From positions 69,839,665 to 69,903,664 of the forward strand of contig NC_065570.1 in NCBI RefSeq assembly GCF_937616625.2: DNA of 64,000 nucleotides, given 5' to 3'. How positions within the stretch are numbered: the first letter of the stretch is position 1; every line of letters begins with the position of its first letter. The stretch is from Mercurialis annua. Lineage: Eukaryota; Streptophyta; Magnoliopsida; Malpighiales; Euphorbiaceae. The notes beneath the pieces are model-generated. The model was not told where the DNA came from and did not search any database. It saw only the letters and a program-made list of their open reading frames with translations. Shown piece after piece: positions 37,606-48,404 of the stretch. The position numbers and the translations under genes were made by a program.

Positions 37606-38060
37606 TTGCAAACTATAAGTAAAGCACAAACAAAAAAAACAACTTTTGCTGTCATGTGTCATATCGTGCCCGCTACCCCCAGAGTCGCCCCCGCGGCCTA
37701 TTGTCCTTCGTCAGAAATTCCAACGGCTAGTGTCATATGTCGCACTTCATTAGAGGTCTTTAAATATATTCGTTGGACATCCAACGGTAATTACGGTCGC
37801 GCTCGTGACAAGATCCTTGCGCCCGTGACAAGATCCTCGCGCCCGCGGCAAGCTTACATAAGTTAGGATTTCATCCTGGACATAGGTTGCGCTCGTGATC
37901 ATCATAAGTCGCGCCCGCGACTCGGACTTCGCGCTCGTGACATCCTTATTTCGCGGGTGCGAAATCCTTCTCTCGTGATCATCATATGTCGCGCCCGCGA
38001 CTCGGATTTCGCGCTCGTGACTTTCTTATTTCGCGGGTGCAAAATCCTTCTGGATAACTT
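37606..38060. repeat. GC-rich block with 80-bp tandem repeats, possibly inside a decayed LTR
   Basis: A sharp GC-rich island in AT-rich DNA. Two 80-bp units (about 37892-37971 and 37972-38051) share GTCGCGCCCGCGACTCGGA, CGCGCTCGTGAC and TTATTTCGCGGGTGC. Preceding it are shorter repeats of GCGCCCGTGACAAGATCC (37796-37850). Short CG palindromes (TCGCG...CGCGA) recur. A TATA-like TTTATATTTATACCC lies just upstream (about 37590), which together suggests an LTR or retroelement leader. The 86-codon frame over this block is not a recognised protein. Confidence 0.7.
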
Positions 38061-39421
38061 GAATATTCGGTAACTTGATTTTCGCCAAAAGGTTCCGAAT
38101 TGACTCCCGATGGTTCCTATGCATTCCTACACCCTTATAAAAAAGATTAGAGCACTCGTAGTTGATTGTTAAAGTCAAAATCAAGAAGTACGAAAAGACA
38201 AAGGTCCAACATAAATGTTAATTTATTTTATTTGGTTACTGAACTTTAATTTTTTTTCAATAATAAAATTTTGCAACAAAAAAAGCATACACATACTGCA
38301 ACCAGAATTTACTTTATTTTTTACTTGAGAATTTATTATATATACATAATTTAATTTAAAAAATTCTCTTTTAAATTAGAATTATATGACAAGTTTTAAA
38401 AGTAAATCTAACAAAATATAATTGCCACATACATGTATTTTGCTGAAAAACCTCGTTTAAAGATAAAATCTAAAATAAAATAAATTTGATCGCCAAAATA
38501 CATAAAAAAATACCATCATGATCAATTATCCCAATCAAATATATTTAATACATTCATCTTTCATACTATTTAGTGCAATATTCGACAATAGAGTTTTAAG
38601 TAGCAATTTACTCTCTCAACTTATAAGCACTAGGCAATTAGCATATAAATTAACTTTGGAGACAAATCAATTTTAAAATTGATGGTTATGCTTAATTAAT
38701 CTCATTTTTATAAATTAACTTGCAAGTTGAGGGGGCAATTAACTTATAAATTGAGGGGGCAACTTGCAGAAATAGAGTTAATTGATAATAACCACCAATT
38801 TTAAGGCTAAATTACTCATATGTTTTTTACTCACAAGTTAGATGAGGATAAATTGCTATTTAAATCATTAGAGTTATAATTTATAACTTTATCAGATATG
38901 TCATAAACATAAAATCTTCTCAGCAATCAATCATTTTACAGCTAGTTTAATAGAAGCGGAATGAAAGATTAATTAGTGACCAGTTTAATAATTGAAGATG
39001 AAGTGATAACTATAGTTAACTGTGTACATCTTATTCATTCGAGTGATATGGACTATATAATTGATGGTGCCAACCACTATTATTGATTGATTGGCCACTT
39101 CAGAATTGTTACTTATTCTTGTATTAATTTCCTTGTCAATAAGTTCTATTTTGCTTATATCAAATTAAATTTGAAAAACATCATTAACTTAAATGAGCCA
39201 ACTTATTTATCATCTGATTCTTAAGTTATATATATTTTTAATATTATTATAAAGTGTGCTGAACGGATAAACTATATTTTGATTGTCCTACTTCACATTT
39301 TATCACCATATTACTACAAATAAATCAAATATAAGTAGTTATAATTGTTTAAACAATAAAATTATGTACAAATTATTATTATAATATGATATTTATTCTC
39401 TATCGATCAAATTAAAAAGTT
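38061..39421. other. Intergenic DNA with one foldback element
   Basis: No gene recognised. At about 38596-38865 the ends are inverted (AAGTAGCAATTTACTCTC against AAATAGCAATTTATCCTC) around two internal copies of AAGTTGAGGGGGCAA / AAATTGAGGGGGCAA: a probable MITE of about 270 bp. Confidence 0.5.
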
Positions 39422-39806
39422 GGACTTAATTACTTAAAAACTATTCATCTTGAATTTTTTTTCCGTTTATACCCTGACTTAGGAAAAAGTTCATTTATAC
39501 CCTAACGTATGTGTTTATGTTTCACCTCTACTCCGAGGCACTAAATTAACCTCTTTTCATTTAAAAAAAAAGTTTAAAACAGTCATTCATTTAGAGAAAA
39601 ATTCATTTCTAATTAATCTCTAATTAGTTTAGGTTAAAAATGAAGAACTATTTTAAACTTTTTTCTTAATGAAAAGAGGTTAATTTAGTGCCTCGGGGTA
39701 GAGGTGAAATATAAATACATACATCAGGATATAAATGAATTTTTTCCTAGATCAGGGTATAAACGAAAAAAAAGTTAAAGGTGAATGGTTTTTAAGTAAT
39801 TAAGCC
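39422..39806. mobile_element. MULE-type MITE with perfect 9-bp target duplication
   Basis: 385 bp between TAAAAAGTT copies (39413-39421 and 39807-39815). Ends GGACTTAATTACTTAAAAAC and, on the other strand, GGCTTAATTACTTAAAAACC. Arms share CCTGACTTAGGAAAAA and the CTCTACTCCGAGGCACTAAA stem. Close relative of 29868. Confidence 0.93.
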
Positions 39807-39815
39807 TAAAAAGTT

Positions 39816-41232
39816 TAAGTATGTATCTTATTTTTTAAGAATGAATAAATAATTTTTTTTGTTACTACTCTATATTACTATATAATTTTTTTTCGTACTT
39901 CTATATTACATAATACATTAAATACATTATATTTTTAAAATAATTTTCTAATTACAAATATTATCAAAGAGGTAAACAAGAGAAAACTAAAGTATTAAAA
40001 TTGGATTGAGACATGTATATTTTAAATCAAACCATTGGTATACGAATTCTTTAGATATGATTTTTAATAAAAAAAATACTTATCTTTTACACATGAAAAA
40101 TTATAGATTGCAAAATTTTCGATTTTTCGTGGTAATTTTTTCTGCAAAATTGCCCTTATAATGATGGCATGTGACATGAACGACAATAACGAGTACATTA
40201 TTTTCAAGGCATCATAGTATAAATGTCGAGGGATTCTCAATTATATTTTCTGTAGAAGATATCAAATGCCAATATAATAAGATAAAAATAAAAATATTTG
40301 ATGTGCTCATATTTATAATTGGATTGGGAGAAATATTTTTTAGAAAATAATGTTAATATTTTATCCATCAATTTTATAAATTCTGAAATTTATAGAAAAA
40401 AATAAATAAAAATTAATTAATAAAATAAAATATAACTCAACATCTATTTTTTTTATAATAAATACATATGTAAAGAAAGTTTTTGACGAATTTTTCTATA
40501 ATAACAACAACGTATATAATAATTACCTACATTTTTTATTAATTATGTTAAATTATTTTTTCAAAAATTTAAATTTTTGTTTAATTATAGATTAATTTAT
40601 CTAAAAATAAATAAAAGGGCTACATTAATTATTATTTTAGTCAAAATGGGTTAATCTATCAAGAATTATAGTAAATTTGTTGCATATATGTCTTTAAATT
40701 TTGTCACTCTAATTCAATATTTTTATATTATTGTCGAATATATTCATGCCAAGTACGGAGCTAACATGGCAAAATATTATATATACAAAATAGGACATTT
40801 TTTGTATATATATATGAATGTATAACACTACACTATATCAGTTTTAGATGTGTAGTGAATATACTTAACTAAGGTCAAAAGATCTATGGCTGCATGGAAG
40901 ATTTAAAAATCATAATCAATATGCAAATGAGTTATAATTGTAAGTAGATAAAATTATTTTATCTTTATTTTTACAACTAATTTTTTTATTCTTTTTAATT
41001 ATTTTTAAAATATTATTATTATACTTTGTAAAATTTGTTAACCATACTATTAATAATATTTTTTAAAAATATATTAAATTATCTTAATTTTAATTGTGGG
41101 AAGAATATATAGTTTCATCTCAAAATAAATGTACAACAATAAATAAATATAACCATGACAATATCTCCCATTATTCACTCAACTTGTTGAATCGCTTACC
41201 TTTCACAAAATTCTCACAACTTGTTTTTACCA
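39816..41232. other. AT-rich intergenic DNA upstream of the copia element
   Basis: No gene recognised. The copia element starts immediately after the target sequence TACCA at 41228-41232. Confidence 0.5.
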
Positions 41233-41512
41233 TAATACAGCTCACTGCCAGCTCATACTGCCAGCTCATCTTGCTAACTGTTAACGGTTTTTGGCATCTC
41301 AGTAACATGCTTCTCTCATGTTGCTGTTATCATCCTTGTGACACAAGATCAATGGTCCAGATGCAATAGGATTATAATCTGTGTGCTTTAGTTTGATTGG
41401 TCATTGATAGATTAGCTTCTTGTATAAATACAGCTCAAGGAGCATCTTTTTCTGTTAATGAAAATTTCTCATTTTCTCAATAACTTCCTTTCTTCTTCTT
41501 CAAGTTTTGTTA
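41233..41512 (+). repeat. 5' LTR of the copia element
   Basis: 280 bp. Near its start CTGCCAGCTCAT is repeated twice. The promoter TATA box is TATAAATA at 41423-41430, followed by a T/C-rich leader ending TTTTGTTA. Confidence 0.95.
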
Positions 41513-41524
41513 TGGTATCAGAGC
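41513..41524 (+). other. Primer-binding site (tRNA-iMet)
   Basis: TGGTATCAGAGC is complementary to the 3' end of plant initiator methionine tRNA and abuts the 5' LTR, where minus-strand cDNA synthesis would start. Confidence 0.95.
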
Positions 41525-41593
41525 TGGATTCTTCCAGTCTCTACTTTGATCAGTAGATATTTGTTCTTCTTCAATCAAATTGAAGCTTCATTA

Positions 41594-44500
41594 ATGGCGA
41601 ATCAGTTTCACAGACCAGAGGAATCATTTTCCAGTCCCTATTTTGTACATCCAGGTGAAAATCCTTCACTTGTTTTAGTTTCTAAGATTTTACATGGAGG
41701 TAACTATCATACATGGATTAAATTGATGAAAATGGCTTTAATTACCAAAAATAAGTACAAATTTGTTAATGGATCTATAATGATGCCTGAGTTTGATGAT
41801 CCTTTATTTGCTGCTTGGGAGAGATGCAATACTCTTGTGATGCAATGGATATATGCAGCAGTTTCACCTGCAATAGCTGAAAGTATAGCTAACTTTGATA
41901 CTGCTTTTGAGATATGGGAAGATTTGAGAGATAGATTCTCTCAAGGAGATTACTATCGAATTGGTGATCTATTAGAAGAAATCTATGCCTTGAAACAAAA
42001 TACCTTGTCTGTTAGTGATTATTTCACTCAATTGAAAACTCTTTGGGATGAACTTTATAGTTTGAAGCAGAATTATGCATGTAGATGTGATCCAAAATGT
42101 GCTTGTGGATTGATGGATACTATAAAAACAGAGAGGTCAAATGATCAAGTCATTAAATTCTTGAAAGGATTGAATGATAGCTATGGGAATATTAGAACTC
42201 AGATCTTGATGAAAGAAAGTTTACCACCACTGAACAAGGTTTTTTCAATGGTTAATCAACAAGAAAAGCAGCTTCGTGGTTCTGGAAATAGAGCCTTACC
42301 AGAATCCAATGTCTTCATGGCACAAGTGCCTTATGATCATGAAAATACAACTGAATATGAATCTACAGCTTGTTATGCTAGAGGAAGAGGCATGAACAAT
42401 TATAGAGGAAACAATACATTCAGAAGAGGAGGATACAGCAATTACAGTAACAAACAGAAGAAATGTTCTTACTGTGGTAGAGATGGGCATACTGTGGACA
42501 TATGCTACAAAAAGCATGGATATCCACCAGGTTATTTTAATCAGCAGCAGCAGCAACAACAACATAATTTCAAGCCAGAATCATCTTTTGCTAATCAAGT
42601 ACAATGTGGAGAATCATCAACTTATGAACATGATGCAGAACCTAAAGAGAAACCTCCAACTATTCTCCCTTTTACACCTGAGCAATGCCAACAGATTATG
42701 GCACTTATTCAATCTTCAAACATGACACCAGCAACTGAACACAGTAGAGTGAACTCTCTTACTGCTGATTTCAAATCATTATCTACTGATCAAGGTATTA
42801 TTCATTCCTGTAATTTCACAAGTAAATCTTATCAGAACACATGGATTCTGGACACAGGTGCAACTGATCACATTTTATGCAACTTTGCTTTTTTCAAAAG
42901 TAATAATCCTGTGCAAAATGTAAGTGTAAAATTGCCTACAGGACAATTGATTCCAGTCACACACATAGGAGTTGTTGAGATTAATCCTTCATTGATTCTT
43001 AAAAATGTACTCTATGTACCTTCCTTTGACTTCAACTTGATCTCTGCTAGCAAAATCACAGATGACAAGAATATTTGTTTGATTCTGCATCATGAACTCT
43101 GTTTTATTCAGGCAATTCAGCAATGGAAAATGATTGGTATAGCTGAGAAAAGGGAAGGACTTTATCAGCTGGTGTCCAAATCAGATAATACAATTGTTCA
43201 TCAACCAACAGCAATGGCTACTATTAGTCAGAATCAGTTTGATCTATGGCACTACAGAATGGGACATTTGTCTACTCCCAGATTGAAACTTCTACAGCAA
43301 TTAGAATCTTCTATTTCTGTACAGAAAAATAAAGTGTGTGACATTTGCCATTTTGCTAAGCAAAAAAGGCTCTCTTTTCCTATTAGCAAATCAAAAACAT
43401 TGAAGATATTTGACCTCATACATGTGGATATATGGGGCCCATTTTCTACTATGTCAATCAATGGTTACAAATATTTTTTGACTATAGTGGATGATTTTTC
43501 CAGGTTTACTTGGATTTTCTTTATGAAAACTAAGTCTGAAACAAGATATCACTTGGAGAATTTTCTGACATATGTTAAGAACCAGTTCTCTATAGGCATA
43601 AAGATCCTTAGATCAGATAATGGTCTAGAATTCGAGTTTGCAGAATTTTATAAGAAGTATGGAATATTGCATCAAACCAGCTGTACTTATACTCCAGAGC
43701 AAAACTCCACAGTGGAAAGAAAACATCAGCACATTCTAAATGTGGCTAGAGCTCTCAGGTTTCAATCCTCTCTACCTCTACATTTCTGGTCTCACTGTAT
43801 TTTACATGCAACATACTTAATAAATAGGACTCCTTCACCTATCATTTCTAATCAAACACCTTTTCACAAACTTTATAACAGATTGCCTTCTTTTGATAAT
43901 CTTAAGGTGTTTGGATGTTTGTGTTATGCTAGCACAATAGATGTAAACAGGAAAAAGTTTGACTCTAGAGCATTGAAATGCATTTTTCTTGGATATCCCC
44001 CAAACACTAAAGGTTATCTGCTTTATAGTTTGCAGACCAAAACTCTATTAGTTTATAGACATGTTCTTTTCTATGAAACTGAATTCCCTTATCCTCAACA
44101 TCAAACACCTAACTCTCATGACTTAGATTGTGACTTGCTGCTTTTGCAGAAACCAAATTTTTTACCTGCACAATCTATTCCTAGCACTGCTTCTGCACCT
44201 CATAACCATATTCCATCAGTTTGGACATCCCCAACCACTTCTACTTCCAACCCTACCCCTCCACTTTTTCAATCTGCAGATTTTCCTGAATTAAGAAGGT
44301 CTGTCAGAATTTCTCAACTTCCAAAACATTTGGCAGATTACTCTTGTACTTTGCCATCCTCTCTTCATCCACACTCTACCTCTCCTCATCACATTTCTAC
44401 TGTCATATCTTATAATAAGATTTCTCCAGCTCATAAACGTTTTGCTCTAAATATCAGTTCCTTTACTGAACCAAAAACATATAATCAGGCCATAAAACAT

Positions 44501-46009
44501 ACTTGTTGGCAAAATGCTATGAAAGCAGAAATACAAGCTTTGGAGGCCAACAAAACCTGGATTGTTGTTGATTTGCCAGCAGGCAAAATTCCCATTGGCA
44601 GCAAATGGGTATATAGAGTCAAATACAAATCTGATGGTTCAGTAGATAGGTGCAAGGCAAGACTTGTTGCAAAGGGGTATACTCAATGTGAAGGAATTGA
44701 TTTTCTTGATACTTTCTCCCCTGTGGCCAAGATGACAACAATAAGAACTTTGCTAGCTCTTGCAGTCAAGAAAAATTGGCACATGCATCAGTTAGACATT
44801 AACAATGCCTTCCTACATGGAGATCTAAATGAGGAAGTTTTTATGAATATGCCACCTGGTTTTGCAAACTCAAATGGTAAAGTTTGTAAGCTTCAAAAGT
44901 CTCTCTATGGCCTTAAGCAGGCTAGCAGACAATGGAACTTCAAACTGACTTCTTCATTACTTGCTTCTGGTTTTACACAAGCTGCTTCAGATCCATCACT
45001 TTTCATTAAGCATACTGCATCCTTTTTTATTGCACTGGTCATCTATGTAGATGATGTCATTATTGCTGGTGACTCTCTACCTGAGATTGCAGCAATTAAA
45101 GCCTATCTTCATCAAGAGTTCAGCATAAAAGATTTAGGCAATTTAAAATACTTTTTGGGTCTGGAGGTTGCCAGATCTGCTTCTGGAATACATCTTTCTC
45201 AAAGAAAGTATGCACTTGACTTATTAACAGATACTGGATTTCTGGAATCCAAACCTGTGCCTACTCCTATGTTGGCTTCAAGCAGATTAGTCAAAAATGA
45301 TCAGGATTTACTGTCTGATAATTCAGAATACAGAAAACTTATTGGGAAGCTTCTTTACTTGTGCACCACAAGACCTGATCTCTCCTTTGCCATACAGCAA
45401 CTCTCCCAATTTCTTGACTGTCCTACTCATGCTCATCTCTCTGCAGCTCACAGAGTTCTACGATATATAAAGGGTACACCTGGCCAAGGTTTATTCTTCT
45501 CTGCTTCTGATAAGTCTTGCCTTACAGCTTTCACAGATGCTGACTGGGCAACTTGTCCAGATACACGAAGATCAGTCTCAGGTTTTTGTGTATTTTTGGG
45601 TGATTCCTTAATTTCCTGGCGTTCTAAGAAGCAAAATACAGTCAGTCGATCTAGTTCTGAAGCTGAATATCGTGCTCTTGCTGCACTTACATGTGAAGTT
45701 CAATGGATTGTGTATTTACTCCAAGACTTGCATGTTTCAATGAAGTTGCCTGTTCAGATTTATTGTGACAGCAATTCTGCGATTCAGCTTGCTCAGAATC
45801 CTGTTTTCCATGAACGTTCTAAGCATATTGAGCTAGACTGTCATGTAGTGAGGGAAAAGATCAATGCAGGATTGATTCATCTCTTACCAGTGCCTACAAC
45901 TTCTCAAGTTGCTGACTGCCTTACCAAAGCACTTCCTCCTTCTACCTTTCATTCTGCTGTTTCCAAGCTGAACATTTCTAACATATATGTTCAGCTTGAG
46001 GGAGGGTAA
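41594..46009 (+). CDS. Copia gag-pol polyprotein
   Basis: 1471 aa in one frame from ATG 41594 (MANQFHRPEESF). The frame is open upstream to the LTR edge, but the first ATG in frame is this one. Domains: copia-type gag (about 20-290; WIKLMKMALITKNKY, then YFTQLKTLWDEL); CCHC zinc knuckle C291-C294-H299-C304; aspartic protease with D420-T-G in WILDTGATDH; pre-integrase LWHYRMGHLS; integrase with catalytic D612 (HVDIWGP), D675 (LRSDNG) and E708 (STVERK); reverse transcriptase from about 980 (SKWVYRVKYKSDGSVDRCKA, LDINNAFLHGDL, YGLKQASRQW) with YVDD at 1151-1154; RNase H with D1315 (FTDADW) and SSSEAEYRAL near 1356. All key residues are present. The stop TAA (46007-46009) is formed by the first three bases of the 3' LTR. 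This protein packages, copies and integrates the element. No frameshift or stop seen. Confidence 0.97.
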   Translation: MANQFHRPEESFSSPYFVHPGENPSLVLVSKILHGGNYHTWIKLMKMALITKNKYKFVNGSIMMPEFDDPLFAAWERCNTLVMQWIYAAVSPAIAESIANFDTAFEIWEDLRDRFSQGDYYRIGDLLEEIYALKQNTLSVSDYFTQLKTLWDELYSLKQNYACRCDPKCACGLMDTIKTERSNDQVIKFLKGLNDSYGNIRTQILMKESLPPLNKVFSMVNQQEKQLRGSGNRALPESNVFMAQVPYDHENTTEYESTACYARGRGMNNYRGNNTFRRGGYSNYSNKQKKCSYCGRDGHTVDICYKKHGYPPGYFNQQQQQQQHNFKPESSFANQVQCGESSTYEHDAEPKEKPPTILPFTPEQCQQIMALIQSSNMTPATEHSRVNSLTADFKSLSTDQGIIHSCNFTSKSYQNTWILDTGATDHILCNFAFFKSNNPVQNVSVKLPTGQLIPVTHIGVVEINPSLILKNVLYVPSFDFNLISASKITDDKNICLILHHELCFIQAIQQWKMIGIAEKREGLYQLVSKSDNTIVHQPTAMATISQNQFDLWHYRMGHLSTPRLKLLQQLESSISVQKNKVCDICHFAKQKRLSFPISKSKTLKIFDLIHVDIWGPFSTMSINGYKYFLTIVDDFSRFTWIFFMKTKSETRYHLENFLTYVKNQFSIGIKILRSDNGLEFEFAEFYKKYGILHQTSCTYTPEQNSTVERKHQHILNVARALRFQSSLPLHFWSHCILHATYLINRTPSPIISNQTPFHKLYNRLPSFDNLKVFGCLCYASTIDVNRKKFDSRALKCIFLGYPPNTKGYLLYSLQTKTLLVYRHVLFYETEFPYPQHQTPNSHDLDCDLLLLQKPNFLPAQSIPSTASAPHNHIPSVWTSPTTSTSNPTPPLFQSADFPELRRSVRISQLPKHLADYSCTLPSSLHPHSTSPHHISTVISYNKISPAHKRFALNISSFTEPKTYNQAIKHTCWQNAMKAEIQALEANKTWIVVDLPAGKIPIGSKWVYRVKYKSDGSVDRCKARLVAKGYTQCEGIDFLDTFSPVAKMTTIRTLLALAVKKNWHMHQLDINNAFLHGDLNEEVFMNMPPGFANSNGKVCKLQKSLYGLKQASRQWNFKLTSSLLASGFTQAASDPSLFIKHTASFFIALVIYVDDVIIAGDSLPEIAAIKAYLHQEFSIKDLGNLKYFLGLEVARSASGIHLSQRKYALDLLTDTGFLESKPVPTPMLASSRLVKNDQDLLSDNSEYRKLIGKLLYLCTTRPDLSFAIQQLSQFLDCPTHAHLSAAHRVLRYIKGTPGQGLFFSASDKSCLTAFTDADWATCPDTRRSVSGFCVFLGDSLISWRSKKQNTVSRSSSEAEYRALAALTCEVQWIVYLLQDLHVSMKLPVQIYCDSNSAIQLAQNPVFHERSKHIELDCHVVREKINAGLIHLLPVPTTSQVADCLTKALPPSTFHSAVSKLNISNIYVQLEGG

Positions 46010-46286
46010 TACAGCTCACTGCCAGCTCATACTGCCAGCTCATCTTGCTAACTGTTAACGGTTTTTGGCATCTCAGTAACATGCTTCTCTCATGTTGCTG
46101 TTATCATCCTTGTGACACAAGATCAATGGTCCAGATGCAATAGGATCATAATCTGTGTGCTTTAGTTTGATTGGTCATTGATAGATTAGCTTCTTGTATA
46201 AATACAACTCAAGGAGCATCTTTTTCTGTTAATGAAAATTTCTCATTTTCTCAATAACTTTCTTTCTTCTTCTTCAAGTTTTGTTA
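46007..46286 (+). repeat. 3' LTR of the copia element
   Basis: 280 bp, 277 identical to the 5' LTR. Differences: GGATTATAA versus GGATCATAA, TACAGCTCAA versus TACAACTCAA, and ACTTCCTTTC versus ACTTTCTTTC. Its first three bases supply the gag-pol stop codon. Confidence 0.95.
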
Positions 46287-46519
46287 TACCATGTGATGAT
46301 TATTCCTTTCTCAACCATTACAAAATGGCAGCCTGCTGCAGTATATGATTATTTCTTTCTCAACCATTACAAATGAATTACACAAATTATCAATCAAATC
46401 ATTTATTAATTAGCCCTATTTCATGAATAACTTTATTTTAAATAAAAAATATTTAATTGAATAGTACAAATTATTTCACCCTTTTGTTTGTAATATGATC
46501 AAATTCGATATCGAATTTA

Positions 46520-46895
46520 TTACTTTTTTTCGGTCCATAATATTTATCGTATTTGATTTTTTTTAATTCATAATATATGTCAATTTAAAATATCAAAATA
46601 ACATTAATTGTTATTTTTCGAGTTTACCCATTATTAAATTATTAATAAAATACAATAATATAAATAAAAAGAATATAAATATCACAAGTTTTAAAATGGG
46701 TTTTCTCCAAGAATTGGAGAGAGGGAGAACATGTGGGAAAAATTGAACCCACGAACTAACAGATTGATGTCTAGCGCTTATAGCATTTGAATTATAACTC
46801 TTTGGTAGATAAAGTTTTTTTAAAGAATATAATAATTGTTTTCTTAATATTTATGTCAAAATTAAATGTGACAAATATTATGGATGGAGGAAATA
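46520..46895. mobile_element. Stowaway-like MITE interrupted by a SINE relic
   Basis: Left end near 46526 (TTTCGGTCCATAATATTTATCG) and right end near 46871-46893 (ACAAATATTATGGATGGAGG) are inverted copies of a plant Stowaway-type terminus. Between them, about 46700-46812, is a tRNA-like segment described separately. Ends are not exact. Confidence 0.55.
46700..46812 (-). mobile_element. tRNA-derived SINE fragment
   Basis: On the minus strand: AGAGTTATAATTCAAATGCT (box A-like), AAGCGCTAGACATCAATCTG, then GTTCGTGGGTTCAATTTTT (box B-like), then CCCACATGTTCTCCCTCTCT. The order and spacing are those of a tRNA-related SINE head. It is degenerate and lies inside the Stowaway-like element. Confidence 0.5.
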
Positions 46896-47746
46896 TTATT
46901 TTCTTAAGTTCTTAGAAAGAACAAGATGTACAATTTTCAGCGCGCTAGAGAATAAATCATCTATGGTATTTCTGATGTTCAATTTTGTATTTGTTTTAAT
47001 TCGATTCTATATTTTTCCATAAACTTGATTTTCTAATTAATTTGTGTAGTGGATTTGGATTGTGTGAATTACTAATAATTATGATTTATTTTAAAAAATT
47101 AAAAGGGCAATTTAAAAAAATTATCACCAATTATCTATAATTAACCATTTTCTTAATTTTTATGAAAAACCTACTTTTTCTATCTTTTCGGGACGGAGAG
47201 AGTATCTATTAGTATCAATCATTAAATAAAGATATACTAAAAAAGTTGATATAAATTTGTAAACATCAATAATATTGATCATATTTTCTTAAACTGTGTG
47301 AAAAGGTGAAAACGGACAACTCAATTGGCACGGAGGGAGTAGCAATTAATTTAAAAAAGAGAAATAAAGATAAAAATTAAAAAAATTATTGTAAATTAGC
47401 ATAGAAAATACGATACGAATTTCTTATAGACATGTAAAAATGTGATATGTCTATTTTCAAACGGAATGAAGGGAGTACGTACTTGATCATGCTTGAAAAT
47501 TTGTACAACAATAATGAGAATGTGCTGAAAATAATATTGCATTGAACAGTTAAATATGTTTATAAGTTTATAAATAAAGAAATTACAGAATAAATTTGCT
47601 TGAAGGGAAATTTAAAGAACAGATTTTATGAAGTTTATACGTATTTCAAACTTTTTTGACTTTTTAAATTCTCAGTCAATCTTATGTAAATGCAAATTAT
47701 GGTTCTGAATTTTCATAAAAATTGTGGCTCCCACAATTTTTGTTTT
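46896..47746. other. Intergenic DNA with more Stowaway-like termini
   Basis: GGACGGAGAGAGTA (47198-47211), GCACGGAGGGAGTA (47328-47341) and GGAATGAAGGGAGTA (47463-47477) are right-end Stowaway signatures, all in the same orientation. Matching left ends are too decayed to place. No gene. Confidence 0.5.
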
Positions 47747-48135
47747 GGCCAAATTACTTAAAAACCTTCTCCACCGGAGAAGGAGCTGCTCCGGCGAGCC
47801 GGAATTATGTTTAATTTTTCATAAAAGGTATATTTTATGATTTTAAATTTAAATTATTATTGATAATTAAATTAAATAAAAAATCATTATTTTTAGATTT
47901 TTTTTTAAAAAGTATGTGTTTTTGTATACTTAATAACATTAACGTTTAATTAAAATATAACTAAAAATAAAGAATTATTTTGATCTTTTTTATAAATGAA
48001 AAAAAGTCAATTTAATATTTTAGGATAAAGTTGAAATATAAAAATTAAAAATAGAGTACAATTAGTTTTTTTTTCCTACGTTAGGATATAAATGAAAAAA
48101 AACTTTAAAGTTGGTGGTTTTTAAATAGTTAAGAC
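47747..48135. mobile_element. MULE-type MITE with perfect 9-bp target duplication
   Basis: 389 bp between TTTTGTTTT copies (47738-47746 and 48136-48144). Left end GGCCAAATTACTTAAAAACC, right end (other strand) GTCTTAACTATTTAAAAACC. It carries a GC-rich hairpin, CTCCACCGGAGAAGGAG, near the left end. Degenerate relative of 29868 and 39422. Confidence 0.85.
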
Positions 48136-48144
48136 TTTTGTTTT

Positions 48145-48404
48145 TTCACTCTTTTTTTTTATGGAGTCCGAAAAATTCTTGAAGCTATTTGCTGAAGTTA
48201 TGAATCAGTTTTTAAAATCAACAATTGGTGTTGGTCACTTCTCCAACTTGGTTGCTGCGATTCAGGCTCTTATAGAAAAACTAATTTTACAGCTAATTTT
48301 CCCGCATCTTTGAGTGATAACCTTTTTAATCAAGAGATTATCAAAAAAATTAAAAATTAATTTCGCGGATTCAAAAAAATACTGAAATTAGGAGAAAACA
48401 TAAA
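48145..48404. other. Short non-coding spacer
   Basis: No feature recognised. Confidence 0.4.

Larger units (their letters stand above)
41233..46286 (+). mobile_element. Complete Ty1-copia LTR retrotransposon
   Basis: 5054 bp with two 280-bp LTRs (41233-41512 and 46007-46286) and a 5-bp duplication TACCA at 41228-41232 and 46287-46291 (a further shared T makes the boundary ambiguous by one base). The primer-binding site TGGTATCAGAGC (41513-41524) directly follows the 5' LTR and matches the initiator tRNA-Met used by most plant copia elements. A polypurine tract, GAGGGAGGG, ends at 46006 just before the 3' LTR. One uninterrupted gag-pol frame lies between. The LTRs differ at three positions, all transitions, about 1 percent, so insertion was recent. 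The termini are TAA...TTA, not the usual TG...CA. The element looks autonomous. Confidence 0.97.

Noticed and set aside
37606..37866. 86-codon frame in the GC-rich repeat block
   Set aside because: No domain; created by low stop-codon frequency in GC-rich repeats.
42296..42565. Antisense and shifted frames inside the copia gag region
   Set aside because: Overlap the intact gag-pol frame and show no domain. Also rejected: 42474-42725 and 43252-43461.
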